A DNA stretch of 64,000 nt. Origin: Lachnospiraceae bacterium. GTDB taxonomy: Bacteria > Bacillota > Clostridia > Lachnospirales > Lachnospiraceae. Made by a program: the position numbers and the translations under genes. The notes under the pieces were generated by a model. It was not told the origin of the DNA, did no database searches, and worked only from the letters and a program-made list of their open reading frames with translations. The stretch is taken from NCBI GenBank assembly GCA_902363555.1, contig CABJAM010000002.1:186001-250000 (forward strand), given 5' to 3'. Positions 24,069-32,590 of the stretch are shown in pieces. Position 1 is the stretch's first letter. Each line of letters opens with the position of its first letter.

Positions 24069-24986
24069 CTAAATCCCCCAGAGGTATCCGGCCGCCGCCA
24101 TGAGCAGCGGGATCGTCACAATGGAGCACACGGTACTGAGGCAGACGCTTTTCACCGCCTGCGTATAATTTTTATTATGTATCTGGGCAAAAATAGCCAC
24201 ATTTGAGCCTACCGGCGTGGCGGCCACAATGAGGATCGCCAGCTTTAAAGTCATATACTGCGCCGGGATGGGCGTGAGTACCAGCAGTGTTACCGCCGGA
24301 ATCACAATCAGACGGACAAGCGTACTGGCATACGCGGTTTTATCTGTAAACATCTGCCGCGCTGTCGTCTGGGCCAGATAAGTGCCCAGGCTGATCATGG
24401 CGATGGGTGCATTCATGCCAGCGATCAGTGAAAAGGTTCCGGTAAAGACAGCGGGCACCTCCACAGGAAGCACAAACAGAACGATTCCCACGACCATACT
24501 GATCAACACCGGATTGGTCAGTATCTTCCTGGCACTGATCTGCTTTTTATCTTTTGTTATTACAAACACCCCATAGGTCCACTGAAGTAGATTCAGCAGT
24601 GCCACAAAGGCGGATACATAAAATACCGCCTCGGTTCCCAGCACCGCCTGGACCAGTGGAATGCCCATAAAGCCCGCATTGGAAAATGCGGTACCAAAAT
24701 TTTCGATGGGATGCTTTTTAAATATGAGCTGTGAAATCACCATGGCCAGCGCAAGTGCAAGTGCCGACAGTCCAAAGGACAACGCCAGCCCCCGGAAGCG
24801 CTCCATGGAAAATTCCGTCATATAAGCATTAATGACCACGCAGGGCATGATCACATAAATAAGTACATTGCCCAGCTCCTTACTGCCGTCCTTTGTAATC
24901 TTTTTGAACTTAAACAGCAGCAGTCCGATCAACATTAAAATAAACATTATAACGATCTGTTTTAAAAGTATTGCAATCAGTTCCAT
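24069..24986 (-). CDS. AEC family transporter (auxin efflux carrier-like permease)
   Basis: The 305-residue protein has about ten hydrophobic helices in two sets of five, the arrangement of the AEC/BASS-like carriers. Family signatures include 'IYVIMPCVVINAYM', 'NAGFMGIPLVQAVLG' and 'ATPVGSNVAIFAQ'. Bacterial members are thought to export or exchange organic acids such as malate or malonate; the substrate here is unknown. Start ATG 24986 is set by GGGAGA upstream. Its 5' leader region contains a three-copy 65-bp tandem repeat. Confidence 0.85.
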   Translation of the reverse strand: MELIAILLKQIVIMFILMLIGLLLFKFKKITKDGSKELGNVLIYVIMPCVVINAYMTEFSMERFRGLALSFGLSALALALAMVISQLIFKKHPIENFGTAFSNAGFMGIPLVQAVLGTEAVFYVSAFVALLNLLQWTYGVFVITKDKKQISARKILTNPVLISMVVGIVLFVLPVEVPAVFTGTFSLIAGMNAPIAMISLGTYLAQTTARQMFTDKTAYASTLVRLIVIPAVTLLVLTPIPAQYMTLKLAILIVAATPVGSNVAIFAQIHNKNYTQAVKSVCLSTVCSIVTIPLLMAAAGYLWGI

Positions 24987-25020
24987 ATTCTCCCTCGTAA
25001 TCTCCCTCATTTATTTTATT

Positions 25021-25215
25021 AATTACAATCTGCCGCCAATTTCCACAGGAAAACTGGCGCCCCGCCTGCGCATCAGTACATTTACTATTTATAAATTGTC
25101 GTGGACCTCCGCTGGAAATCTGCGCCCCGCCTACGCATCGGCACATTCCTTATTTATAATTTGTCGTAAACTTCCATGGGAAATCTGCGCACCTCCTGTG
25201 CGTCGGCTTAACTTT
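25021..25215. repeat. Tandem repeat, three copies of about 65 bp
   Basis: Units start at about 25021, 25086 and 25151. Each carries TATTTATAAATTGTCG (degenerate in unit 1), then CTTCC..GGGAAATCTGCGC, then CGCCT-CGCATCGGCACATT. Unit identity is high between 2 and 3 and lower for 1. It lies in the 578-base non-coding gap upstream of the AEC permease (minus) and the sulfatase (plus). Confidence 0.7.
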
Positions 25216-25418
25216 TATTATAACGTTATTTTTATATAGAGTAAAATATATTATTACCTATATATTTATATCTTTAATCTTATATACAAAGTCGCCCCTC
25301 TCCCCAGCAATCTCACACCCAAACTTCAAACCCCATAACCACCAGGGAACACCTCTAGCCAGCGGCAGCGCCAGAAGGGAACCCCGAAGGGTAGCGGGTC
25401 TGCCTCAGATCCACGTTA

Positions 25419-25457
25419 GTATAATTTCGCATCGGTTTGTATAATTCCGCATCGGTT
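25419..25457 (+). repeat. 20-bp direct repeat upstream of the sulfatase promoter
   Basis: GTATAATTTCGCATCGGTT (25419-25437) is repeated as GTATAATTCCGCATCGGTT (25439-25457), period 20. Two helical turns of spacing would place the copies on the same DNA face, about 30 bases upstream of the predicted -35. Positions 25216-25418 hold no recognisable gene or signal. Confidence 0.55.
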
Positions 25458-25485
25458 ACTAAATTTGAAAGTGGGCAAACGATTA

Positions 25486-25514
25486 TTGCCAGACCGATTG
25501 TTCTGGGTTAAAAT
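25486..25514 (+). promoter_or_regulatory. Sigma-A-type promoter of the sulfatase gene
   Basis: TTGCCA (25486-25491), 17-base spacer, TAAAAT (25509-25514), about 50 bases upstream of the sulfatase start. Confidence 0.62.
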
Positions 25515-25564
25515 AGAATACAGGTAACAAAAATATATACGCTTTAAAATAGGAGAAGAACACA

Positions 25565-27142
25565 ATGAACAAACCCAATGTTATTTTAATGTTTGTGGAT
25601 GATTTAGGGATTGGCGATATTTCCGCCTTTAATCCGGAGGGGAAGATCCACACAAGCCATGTGGACCGTCTGGCCCGTGACGGCATGATGTTTACCGATT
25701 CGCATTCATGCTCCGCCCTGTGCACCCCATCCCGGTACAGTCTGCTTACCGGGCGCTATCCGTGGCGTTCCCGCCTGAAATTCCTCGTATTGCCCGGCGA
25801 CAGCGATCCGCTCATCGAAAAAGACCGTATGACCATGGCCCACATGTTTAAAAATGCCGGCTATCGCACCGCCTGTGTAGGGAAATGGCATCTCGGCCTG
25901 GAATGGGCCGTCAATGAACATCCGGCACCGGAGGATTTCGGAGAAAGCCCCGAATACTATGAAAATCTCAAAGTCCGCGGAGGACAGCGGCTTCCGTCCA
26001 CCCACCTCGGCCGGGTCAATCCGGTACAGGGGCTGGATATTGATTACAGTAAACCGATCACCTATGGACCGAACCAGTACGGCTTCGACTATTTTTATGG
26101 TCTGCCGGCCTCCCTGGACCAGCCTCCCTTTGTCTACATAGAAAATGACCGTGTTTTGGAAATGCCCACCGCTGTCTCAGGCCACATTAAGCTGGACCGC
26201 GACGGCGCCTCCATGCAGAGCCAGTGGGAGCGCGGCCCCATTGCCCCCAGCTATGACCACGAACAGGTGCTGGACGATATGAATGACAAGGTACTTGAAC
26301 TCATCGATCATTACTCTGACGGTGATGAGCCATTTTTCATCTATTATCCCACACCGGCAGTCCACGGCCCCCTGCTGCCCAACAAAAAATTCAAAGGCAG
26401 CTCCGGCTTAAATCTTTACGCCGATGTGGTCCTCCAGGTAGACGACATGGTGCGCCAGATCACAGAAAAGCTGAAAGCCAAAGGCATTTATGAGGATACC
26501 ATCTTTATATTTACAAGTGATAACGGCTGCTCCGGCGTTGCGGATTACCCGTTCCTGCTCTCAAAAGGCCATAACCCCAGCGCCATTTACCGGGGCAAAA
26601 AGGGCGCCATCTATGAGGGCGGCCACCGCGTACCTACGATCGTTTCCTGGCCGGCAGCGATTCCGGCGGGTACCGTGTGCGACAGCCTTGTATGCCACTC
26701 CGACTTCTTCCGCAGTTTTTCCGATATCCTCGGCATTTCCCTGCCGGACAATGCGGCTGAGGATTCCATATCCAATCTGCCGCTGTGGAAAGATCCAAAA
26801 GCTTCCGTCCGCGAGGATGCCGTCTTTGCATGCAGCTCCGGCTACATGGCGATTGAAAAGGATGGCTGGAAGTTAGAGCTGTGTGAAAACGGCGGCGACA
26901 CTCCCAAGGCTATGGGCTCGGCATTCCAGGGCCGCCCTGTGGATCAGAAATTTGAGCTTTATAATCTCCGATCGGATGTGCGCGAAACGACCGATGTTTA
27001 TGAACAGCAGCCAGAAATCGTGGAGCAGCTAAAGCAGCAGTTAACCAAACGTCTGGACGACGGCCGCACGACCGATGGCGCTCCACAGGAAAATTTCGTT
27101 CCCGAGGACGAACTATGGGTGCAGATTAACTGGAAAATGTAG
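25565..27142 (+). CDS. Arylsulfatase-type sulfatase (cysteine type)
   Basis: The 525-residue protein is an alkaline-phosphatase-superfamily sulfatase. The N-terminal metal site is MFVDDLGIGD (Asp 12-13), and the maturation motif is CTPSR (Cys 53), whose Cys must be oxidised to formylglycine. GKWHLG follows, then the late metal ligands 'FTSDNG'. Sulfate esters of sugars or aromatic compounds are likely substrates. No signal peptide is visible, so it would act in the cytosol on imported material. No anaerobic sulfatase-maturase (anSME) gene is in the window; it must be supplied elsewhere. ATG 25565 follows AGGAGA. Confidence 0.88.
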   Translation: MNKPNVILMFVDDLGIGDISAFNPEGKIHTSHVDRLARDGMMFTDSHSCSALCTPSRYSLLTGRYPWRSRLKFLVLPGDSDPLIEKDRMTMAHMFKNAGYRTACVGKWHLGLEWAVNEHPAPEDFGESPEYYENLKVRGGQRLPSTHLGRVNPVQGLDIDYSKPITYGPNQYGFDYFYGLPASLDQPPFVYIENDRVLEMPTAVSGHIKLDRDGASMQSQWERGPIAPSYDHEQVLDDMNDKVLELIDHYSDGDEPFFIYYPTPAVHGPLLPNKKFKGSSGLNLYADVVLQVDDMVRQITEKLKAKGIYEDTIFIFTSDNGCSGVADYPFLLSKGHNPSAIYRGKKGAIYEGGHRVPTIVSWPAAIPAGTVCDSLVCHSDFFRSFSDILGISLPDNAAEDSISNLPLWKDPKASVREDAVFACSSGYMAIEKDGWKLELCENGGDTPKAMGSAFQGRPVDQKFELYNLRSDVRETTDVYEQQPEIVEQLKQQLTKRLDDGRTTDGAPQENFVPEDELWVQINWKM

Positions 27143-27159
27143 AAAAATCTCAAAACCTC

Positions 27160-27190
27160 TTGACAAAATCCCGCGCCCGCTGCATATAAT
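27160..27190 (+). promoter_or_regulatory. Promoter of the ParB-like/BMP fusion gene, embedded in a terminator
   Basis: Perfect TTGACA (27160-27165) and perfect TATAAT (27185-27190), but with a long 19-base spacer. The -10 lies in the loop of the hairpin described in the next entry. Confidence 0.5.
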
Positions 27191-27207
27191 AAGTGAGCGC
27201 GGATTTT
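27171..27207 (+). terminator. Intrinsic terminator of the sulfatase gene
   Basis: CCGCGC(C)CGCT pairs with AGTG(A)GCGCGG (27171-27202) and is followed by ATTTTTATT. It shares sequence with the downstream promoter. Confidence 0.65.
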
Positions 27208-27219
27208 TATTAACCCTTT

Positions 27220-27237
27220 GCCGCATTTCGCTGCGGC
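27220..27237 (+). terminator. Second hairpin upstream of the ParB-like/BMP gene
   Basis: GCCGCA / TGCGGC stem with a 6-base loop followed by GTTTTG. It lies downstream of the predicted promoter, so it would be part of the leader RNA of the next gene and could attenuate it. Confidence 0.4.
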
Positions 27238-27262
27238 GTTTTGCCCCGCGCTGACCAATTAG

Positions 27263-27293
27263 GGTAACCGTTCGGAGCTTCTGAATTGTTACC
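27263..27293. repeat. Palindromic intergenic repeat
   Basis: GGTAACCGTTCGG and CTGAATTGTTACC form an imperfect inverted repeat just before the AAGGAGG ribosome binding site of the following gene. Confidence 0.6.
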
Positions 27294-27310
27294 AATAAGG
27301 AGGTACTATT

Positions 27311-29233
27311 ATGTCAATGGATGACTATGACAAAGCGTTAAGGCTCGGTCAGAAAAAGTTTCGCGAGCAGGCTTCTTCCGGAAATTACCCATATCTTCCG
27401 GTACTGGATGATCTGCTGGCGCAGACAGATATTGAAAGCCGTACAAATCTGGGTATGGTGGATATTCCGCTGGAGCTCATCGTAGGCACAAGCACCGAAG
27501 GCCGTACAACTGCTTTTGCCTCAAACTTTATGCCGATCCTGGAACCGAAATCGGAATTTGCCATGAAATGGGCGCTGCTTTGTGATGCTCTGATCGATGA
27601 AGGCCAGCGCGATCCGGTTACCGCCTATGAATTTATGGGCCGCTTCTATATTATAGAAGGAAATAAGCGTGTCAGCGTTTCCAAATTTCTCGGAGCTGTC
27701 AGCGTGGTTGGAACTGTAACCCGTATGGTTCCAAAGCGCAGCGACGATCCCGCCAATAAAATATATTACGAATTTTTGGATTTTTATAGACTCACACACA
27801 TTAACTATGTATGGTTTTCCCAAGAAGGCAGCTATCCGCGTCTGATGAAGCTGATCGATAACAGCTCAAACGTGGAATGGACGAAGGATGAACAGTCTCT
27901 GTTCCGCTCCGCCTGGCTGGCATTTAACCGGGAATATAAGGCTCTGGGCGGTGAAAAGCTGTCCTGTACACCGGCAGACGCTATGCTGACTTATATCGAA
28001 CTCTTCGATTATGCCACCCTGTTTGAGGACACACCCGAGGAGATCCGTCACAATATGACAAAAATATGGGATGAATTTCTGTTGATCGACAAGGACGATT
28101 CCATTGCCCTGCTGATGAATCCCAATGAGGAAGCGCCCAAAAAGGGCATATTAAGCAAGCTGCTCTCCTCCGGTCCGGAGCATCTCAAGGTCGCTTTTAT
28201 TCATCATAAAACAGCAGAAACAAGCGCCTGGACCTATGGACATGAGCTGGGCCGCGCCCATCTGGATCAGATTTTCGGGGATACGATAGAAACCTGCTCC
28301 ATCGATGATGTGGAGCCGGGCGATGATGCTTATGACGCCATTGAACAGGCCATCGATGAAGGCTGTAACGTTATATTTACCACAACTCCTGAATTTATCA
28401 ATGCCAGCCTGAAGGCCGCCATCGAGCATCCGGACATACGTATACTGAACTGCTCACTGAATACGCCCCACCGCTATATCCGTACCTATTACGGCCGTAT
28501 GTACGAGGCTAAATTCCTTTCAGGTATACTGGCCGGCGCGATCACACAAAATAATAAGATCGGTTACATCGCCGACTATCCGATTTACGGCATGACTGCC
28601 AATATCAACGCCTTTGCTCTGGGTGCCAAGATGGTCAACCCGGATGTGAAGATTTATCTGGAATGGTCCACTTTAAAGGACACCGATCCTTATGAGCGTT
28701 TTAAAGAAAAAGAAATTATAGTCATCTCCAACAAGGAAATGATCACGCCCAACAGTAAAACCCGGGAATTTGGTCTGTACGCTGAAAAGAACGGTATAAA
28801 GACAAACCTCGCCATGCCGGTATGGCACTGGGGTGTCTTTTATGAGAAGATCATCCGCAGCATTTTAAGCGGCGCATGGAAAGCCGATGATGAAACGGAT
28901 GATCTGCAGGCACTGAACTACTGGTGGGGCATGTCCGCCGGTGTCATCGACCTGATCTATTCCGAAAAAATACCGGCAGGCACCTTGCAGCTCATGCGTC
29001 TTTTAAAGCGTACCATCTGCGACAATAACTTTGTTCCGTTTACCGGCCCCCTTTATGACCAGACTGGCGCTCTGCGCTGCGATGAAAATGTGATCATGGA
29101 GCCGGAGGATGTCATTGCCATGGATTGGCTGGTAGATAACATTATCGGTATCATCCCCACACCGGATGAGCTTATTGATGACGCCAGAGATGTTGTGCTC
29201 CAGCACGGCGTTGCTTTAACAGAAACCAAGTAG
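27311..29233 (+). CDS. ParB-like domain fused to BMP-type (PnrA-like) ligand-binding domain, cytosolic
   Basis: The 640-residue protein has two parts. Residues about 45-140 resemble a ParB/sulfiredoxin-like fold ('YEFMGRFYIIEGNKRVSVSKFLGA', the counterpart of the DGNHR motif). Residues about 295-630 match the basic membrane protein/PnrA substrate-binding family ('LKVAFIHH', 'YGHELGRAHLDQIFG', 'NVIFTTTPEFINASLKAA', 'KIGYIADYPIYGMTANINAFALGAK'). BMP proteins normally are secreted lipoproteins that bind nucleosides for ABC import. This one has no signal peptide, lipobox or adjacent permease, so an intracellular sensor or regulator role is inferred. A conserved linker domain separates the parts. 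Strong AAGGAGG start. Confidence 0.78.
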   Translation: MSMDDYDKALRLGQKKFREQASSGNYPYLPVLDDLLAQTDIESRTNLGMVDIPLELIVGTSTEGRTTAFASNFMPILEPKSEFAMKWALLCDALIDEGQRDPVTAYEFMGRFYIIEGNKRVSVSKFLGAVSVVGTVTRMVPKRSDDPANKIYYEFLDFYRLTHINYVWFSQEGSYPRLMKLIDNSSNVEWTKDEQSLFRSAWLAFNREYKALGGEKLSCTPADAMLTYIELFDYATLFEDTPEEIRHNMTKIWDEFLLIDKDDSIALLMNPNEEAPKKGILSKLLSSGPEHLKVAFIHHKTAETSAWTYGHELGRAHLDQIFGDTIETCSIDDVEPGDDAYDAIEQAIDEGCNVIFTTTPEFINASLKAAIEHPDIRILNCSLNTPHRYIRTYYGRMYEAKFLSGILAGAITQNNKIGYIADYPIYGMTANINAFALGAKMVNPDVKIYLEWSTLKDTDPYERFKEKEIIVISNKEMITPNSKTREFGLYAEKNGIKTNLAMPVWHWGVFYEKIIRSILSGAWKADDETDDLQALNYWWGMSAGVIDLIYSEKIPAGTLQLMRLLKRTICDNNFVPFTGPLYDQTGALRCDENVIMEPEDVIAMDWLVDNIIGIIPTPDELIDDARDVVLQHGVALTETK

Positions 29234-29337
29234 ATACGGCAAAAAGCGTGCCAGAGTGTGCAAATCAGCGCTTTAGATACACACGCAGGACCTGCGGTCC
29301 TGATGGCGCGCTCCAGTAATGAGAAGGAAATTTTACG

Positions 29338-29952
29338 ATGAAAATAATGGTACTCTCAGATACGGAATCCCGTTCACTGTGGGATTTTTTTGAAAAAAGC
29401 AAGCTGGACGGTATTGATCTGATTTTGTCCTGCGGGGATCTCAATCCAAAATACCTGTCCTTTCTCTCCTGCTTCACAAAAGCCCCCATACTTTACGTCC
29501 ACGGAAACCATGACGCCAAATATGATATGGACCCGCCGGAGGGCTGCATCTGCATTGATGATAAAATATATAATTTTAACGGTGTGCGTATTCTTGGCCT
29601 TGGCGGCTCCATGCGCTATAAAAATGGGCCTTATCAATTTACTCAAAGGGAAATGAATGCGCGCATCCGCAAAATGCGCTTTTCAATCATGCGCAACAGA
29701 GGGTTTGATATTTTGCTCACACACTCCCCGGCCTACAAGCTCAACGACGGCCAGGATCTGCCCCATATGGGTTTTGAGGGATTTATCGATCTGATGGACA
29801 AGTATGAGCCCAAATATTTCTGCCACGGACATGTCCATATGTCTTACGGCCGGGAGCACAAACGACTGGATAAATATAAAGAAACAGAAATCATCAATGG
29901 CTACGAAAAATATGTGTTTACCTATGGGGAAAAACAGCTACCGGAGATGTGA
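29338..29952 (+). CDS. Calcineurin-like metallophosphoesterase
   Basis: The 204-residue protein has the calcineurin-like phosphoesterase motifs SCGDLN, VHGNHD, LLTHSP and CHGHVHMSYG. The first motif, normally D-x-H, reads SDTES, so one His metal ligand is replaced by Glu. The substrate could be a cyclic nucleotide, nucleic acid or phosphoprotein. It starts about 105 bases after the ParB-like/BMP gene in the same direction and precedes a LysR gene by 30 bases, so the three may be one transcript. Confidence 0.83.
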   Translation: MKIMVLSDTESRSLWDFFEKSKLDGIDLILSCGDLNPKYLSFLSCFTKAPILYVHGNHDAKYDMDPPEGCICIDDKIYNFNGVRILGLGGSMRYKNGPYQFTQREMNARIRKMRFSIMRNRGFDILLTHSPAYKLNDGQDLPHMGFEGFIDLMDKYEPKYFCHGHVHMSYGREHKRLDKYKETEIINGYEKYVFTYGEKQLPEM

Positions 29953-29981
29953 TAACATGCGATTAACAAAGGAGGGATAAC

Positions 29982-30863
29982 ATGACATTTATGCAGCTTG
30001 AATTTTTTATCGCTGTCATGGAAAGCGATACGTTCCTTGATGCCGCCGACAAGCTGAATATTTCCCAGTCCTCGCTGTCCAAGCAGATTATGAATCTGGA
30101 AAAGGAGCTGGGCGTCACCCTTCTTGACCGCAGCCGCCGCTCGGCCTCTCCCACCCGGGCCGGGCGCCTGTTTTATGAGGACGCCTTAAAGCTTATGGCG
30201 GATTTTGAACAGATGAAGGGCCATATGACGCCATTTTCTGACGCCGTGGCCGGTCAGATCCATCTGGGAACATTGCCGATCCTCAGCCAGTATAAAATCA
30301 CGCCAATCCTGCGTGGCTTTTGCGAGGCATACCCCGGCATACAATTACACATCGACGAGGTAGAGGATGAGCAGTTGATCTACGGGCTAAAGCACGGGAT
30401 TTATGATCTTGTGCTCGCCCGGGATACACTGCTTGGCGCGCCGGGCTTTAAATCCTGGCCGCTGGCATCCGACCGTCTGGCCGCACTTGTCTGCCAAAAT
30501 CACCCGCTGGCCAGCGCATCCGCCATTTCATTAAAATCCCTGTCCGACGAAAATTTTATATTAATGCGCAGGCAGAGCAGTATTTATCAGCTCAGCATCG
30601 ATAGCTGCATGGCTCAGGGCTTTACGCCCAATGTTATACGTACCGCCCGCATCGAATCAATTTTGAGCGCCGTGGCGTCCGGGGAGGGCGTCAGCCTTTT
30701 GTGCCGTAAAAACTTTACGGTTTTCAATCCGGACGGCATCGCCGTACTGGAAATCGAACCCAAAATCGAAACCTCGGTGTATCTGGCTTATATGGAAAAG
30801 CAAAATCTGTCGAAAGCGGCGCGGATCCTTTGGAAATATATCACTCGCACAGCACTGCTGTAA
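29982..30863 (+). CDS. LysR family transcriptional regulator
   Basis: The 293-residue protein has a LysR winged helix ('MTFMQLEFFIAVMESDTFLDA', 'ISQSSLSKQIMNLEKELGV') and a periplasmic-binding-like effector domain. It has a strong AAGGAGG site. It lies in the same direction as the metallophosphoesterase and is convergent with the UbiD operon; there is no divergent neighbour to name as its target, although the UbiD operon next door is a candidate. Confidence 0.87.
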   Translation: MTFMQLEFFIAVMESDTFLDAADKLNISQSSLSKQIMNLEKELGVTLLDRSRRSASPTRAGRLFYEDALKLMADFEQMKGHMTPFSDAVAGQIHLGTLPILSQYKITPILRGFCEAYPGIQLHIDEVEDEQLIYGLKHGIYDLVLARDTLLGAPGFKSWPLASDRLAALVCQNHPLASASAISLKSLSDENFILMRRQSSIYQLSIDSCMAQGFTPNVIRTARIESILSAVASGEGVSLLCRKNFTVFNPDGIAVLEIEPKIETSVYLAYMEKQNLSKAARILWKYITRTALL

Positions 30864-30945
30864 AATTAATGCTAGAGCGCGCATACGGCGAAACAGGCAG
30901 TGCTGGAAGTGTAGCGAGGTTTCCAGCCGGATGAAACACCAACCA

Positions 30946-32424
30946 TTAATTTAATTCTTTCATAGGGCGGATATCATAATCGTCCATATTTACAGCTTTA
31001 AACCGGGAACGGATGAAATGGTCTTTAAGCGCATAGGGTACGGTGCAGTCAAAGATTGTCTTGCATGTCATTCCTTTATCCTTTAAAGCCGGATTATATT
31101 CCGGGCTGGCGGACGGGTCCAGCGGATGGCAGCGGACCCCCGGCAGGAACACCGTATCCACATCGCCCTGATACCGGGTGTTCAATGCCCATAACACATC
31201 ATTGCTGTCAAAGATGTCCACGTCCTCATCGACCAATATAACATGCTTTAATTCGGAAAATGCGGTGAAGGCCACAAGAGCTGCCTGACGCTGCCGCCCC
31301 TCGTCGCTGGGCACTCGTTTACAAAACTGGATGACAGCCATATATTTACCGCCGCCGGAAGGATGAGAATAAACATTTTTTACACGCCCCGGCAGCGCTT
31401 TTTCCAAAAGCGACAAAATACTGGCCTCCGTAGGAATCCCGGCCATATTCACATGCTCCTCACTGGGGCCGATACACGTCTGCATGATCGGATGTTTCCT
31501 GTGCGTCACCGCCTTTACACGTATGACCGGAAGCTCGCCGGAAACAAAACCTGTGTATCCTGGAAACTCAGGCATAGCTTTTCCTGTATTCGTATTGATA
31601 TCCTCCCGCATACGCTTATTCGCCACAAGTTCACCTTCGATAACAAATTCCGCATTGGCAATAGCATACTCGTCCACCGTTTTACATTTAGTTAACTTTA
31701 CCGGGCAGCCGCGCAGCGCCCCGGCGATGGACAGCTCGTTAAAGCCCAGCGGTGTGGTTGGCGGTTCAAAACAGGAGGCGATCTCTATGGCGGGGTCCAC
31801 ACCGATGCTGATACTGATCGGCAGATTACAGCCCTCCCGCTCCGCTTTTTCCCGAAAGGCATCCAGATGCCGTATTCCAGGCGTAAAAAACATAGTCAGC
31901 TCATCCCTGGACTGAAGGCAGAGCCGATGTATCGTCACATCACCGGTCTTTGTCTCAGGGTCCGAAGCATAGCACATTCCCATCGTAATGTATGGCCCGG
32001 CATCATCCTCAGTGTTTTTAGGCGCCGGCAGTATTTTGCGGATATCAAAGTCCGCGTCTGTGGCATAGTGGACCTCCTCCTGGCAGACAGCTTCCCTGTT
32101 TGCCACCGTTACCGGCATGACCGGATGGGCTGCAGCTTCCATCAAATGATGGCCCAACTGCTCCGGCGGGCAGTCCAGAAGATACCCCACCCGCTTTCTT
32201 GAAGCCAGCAGGCCGATCAGCACCCGCTTATCGGGAAAGCCCTTCAGTTGATTAAACATCAGCGCCGGCCCTTCCTTCGTGGGCCGCATCACTGTACCGC
32301 CGGCCCCCACGTGACGGTAAATTCCTGAGATTTCCGCGTCCGTATCCACCGGTGTATCCGTAAAAGCCATCTGCCCCTCGTGCTGCATCAGGCATTCGAT
32401 CGCACTTCTTAAATCCTCTACCAT
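30946..32424 (-). CDS. UbiD family decarboxylase, gallate/phenolic acid type (LpdC/BsdC-like)
   Basis: The 492-residue protein is the catalytic subunit of a prenylated-FMN decarboxylase. The N-terminal region 'MVEDLRSAIECLMQHEGQM' and the core 'PITMGM'-like YITMGMCYA, 'PISISIGVDPAIEIASCFEPP', 'ANAEFVIEGEL', and 'EFPGYTGFVSGELPVIRVKAVTHRKHPI' follow the UbiD pattern with its E-R-E type catalytic network. Together with the LpdD-like and UbiX genes immediately upstream, it forms a B-D-C type cluster like those for gallate, protocatechuate or vanillate decarboxylation. The actual substrate cannot be told. Strong AAGGAGG lies 7 bases before ATG 32424. Confidence 0.87.
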   Translation of the reverse strand: MVEDLRSAIECLMQHEGQMAFTDTPVDTDAEISGIYRHVGAGGTVMRPTKEGPALMFNQLKGFPDKRVLIGLLASRKRVGYLLDCPPEQLGHHLMEAAAHPVMPVTVANREAVCQEEVHYATDADFDIRKILPAPKNTEDDAGPYITMGMCYASDPETKTGDVTIHRLCLQSRDELTMFFTPGIRHLDAFREKAEREGCNLPISISIGVDPAIEIASCFEPPTTPLGFNELSIAGALRGCPVKLTKCKTVDEYAIANAEFVIEGELVANKRMREDINTNTGKAMPEFPGYTGFVSGELPVIRVKAVTHRKHPIMQTCIGPSEEHVNMAGIPTEASILSLLEKALPGRVKNVYSHPSGGGKYMAVIQFCKRVPSDEGRQRQAALVAFTAFSELKHVILVDEDVDIFDSNDVLWALNTRYQGDVDTVFLPGVRCHPLDPSASPEYNPALKDKGMTCKTIFDCTVPYALKDHFIRSRFKAVNMDDYDIRPMKELN

Positions 32425-32496
32425 GATTATTCCTCCTTAATTACGTACACAACATTGGCCATTTTTTTCCGTAGCAGCATCGGCCTCTTTTTTCAC

Positions 32497-32590
32497 GGCA
32501 ATATCAGCCATATTTTTTGCGGCAATATCAGCTATTTTTTTGCGGCAATATCAGCTATTTTTTTGCGGCAATATCGGCTATTTTTTTTGC
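32497..32590 (-). repeat. Tandem 23/24-bp repeat with poly-A tracts at the end of the lpdD-like gene
   Basis: On the minus strand four units of GCAAAAAAAATAGCYGATATTGC type follow one another, of lengths 24, 23, 23 and 24. The A-runs are 8, 7, 7 and 6 long. A more diverged fifth unit follows (32473-32496). The 24-base units keep the frame (repeat AAKKIADI); the first 23-base unit brings TAG into frame and ends the gene at 32555. Confidence 0.8.

Noticed and set aside
32497..32590. CRISPR-like short repeats
   Set aside because: Units are directly adjacent without spacers and are coding-related; no cas genes.
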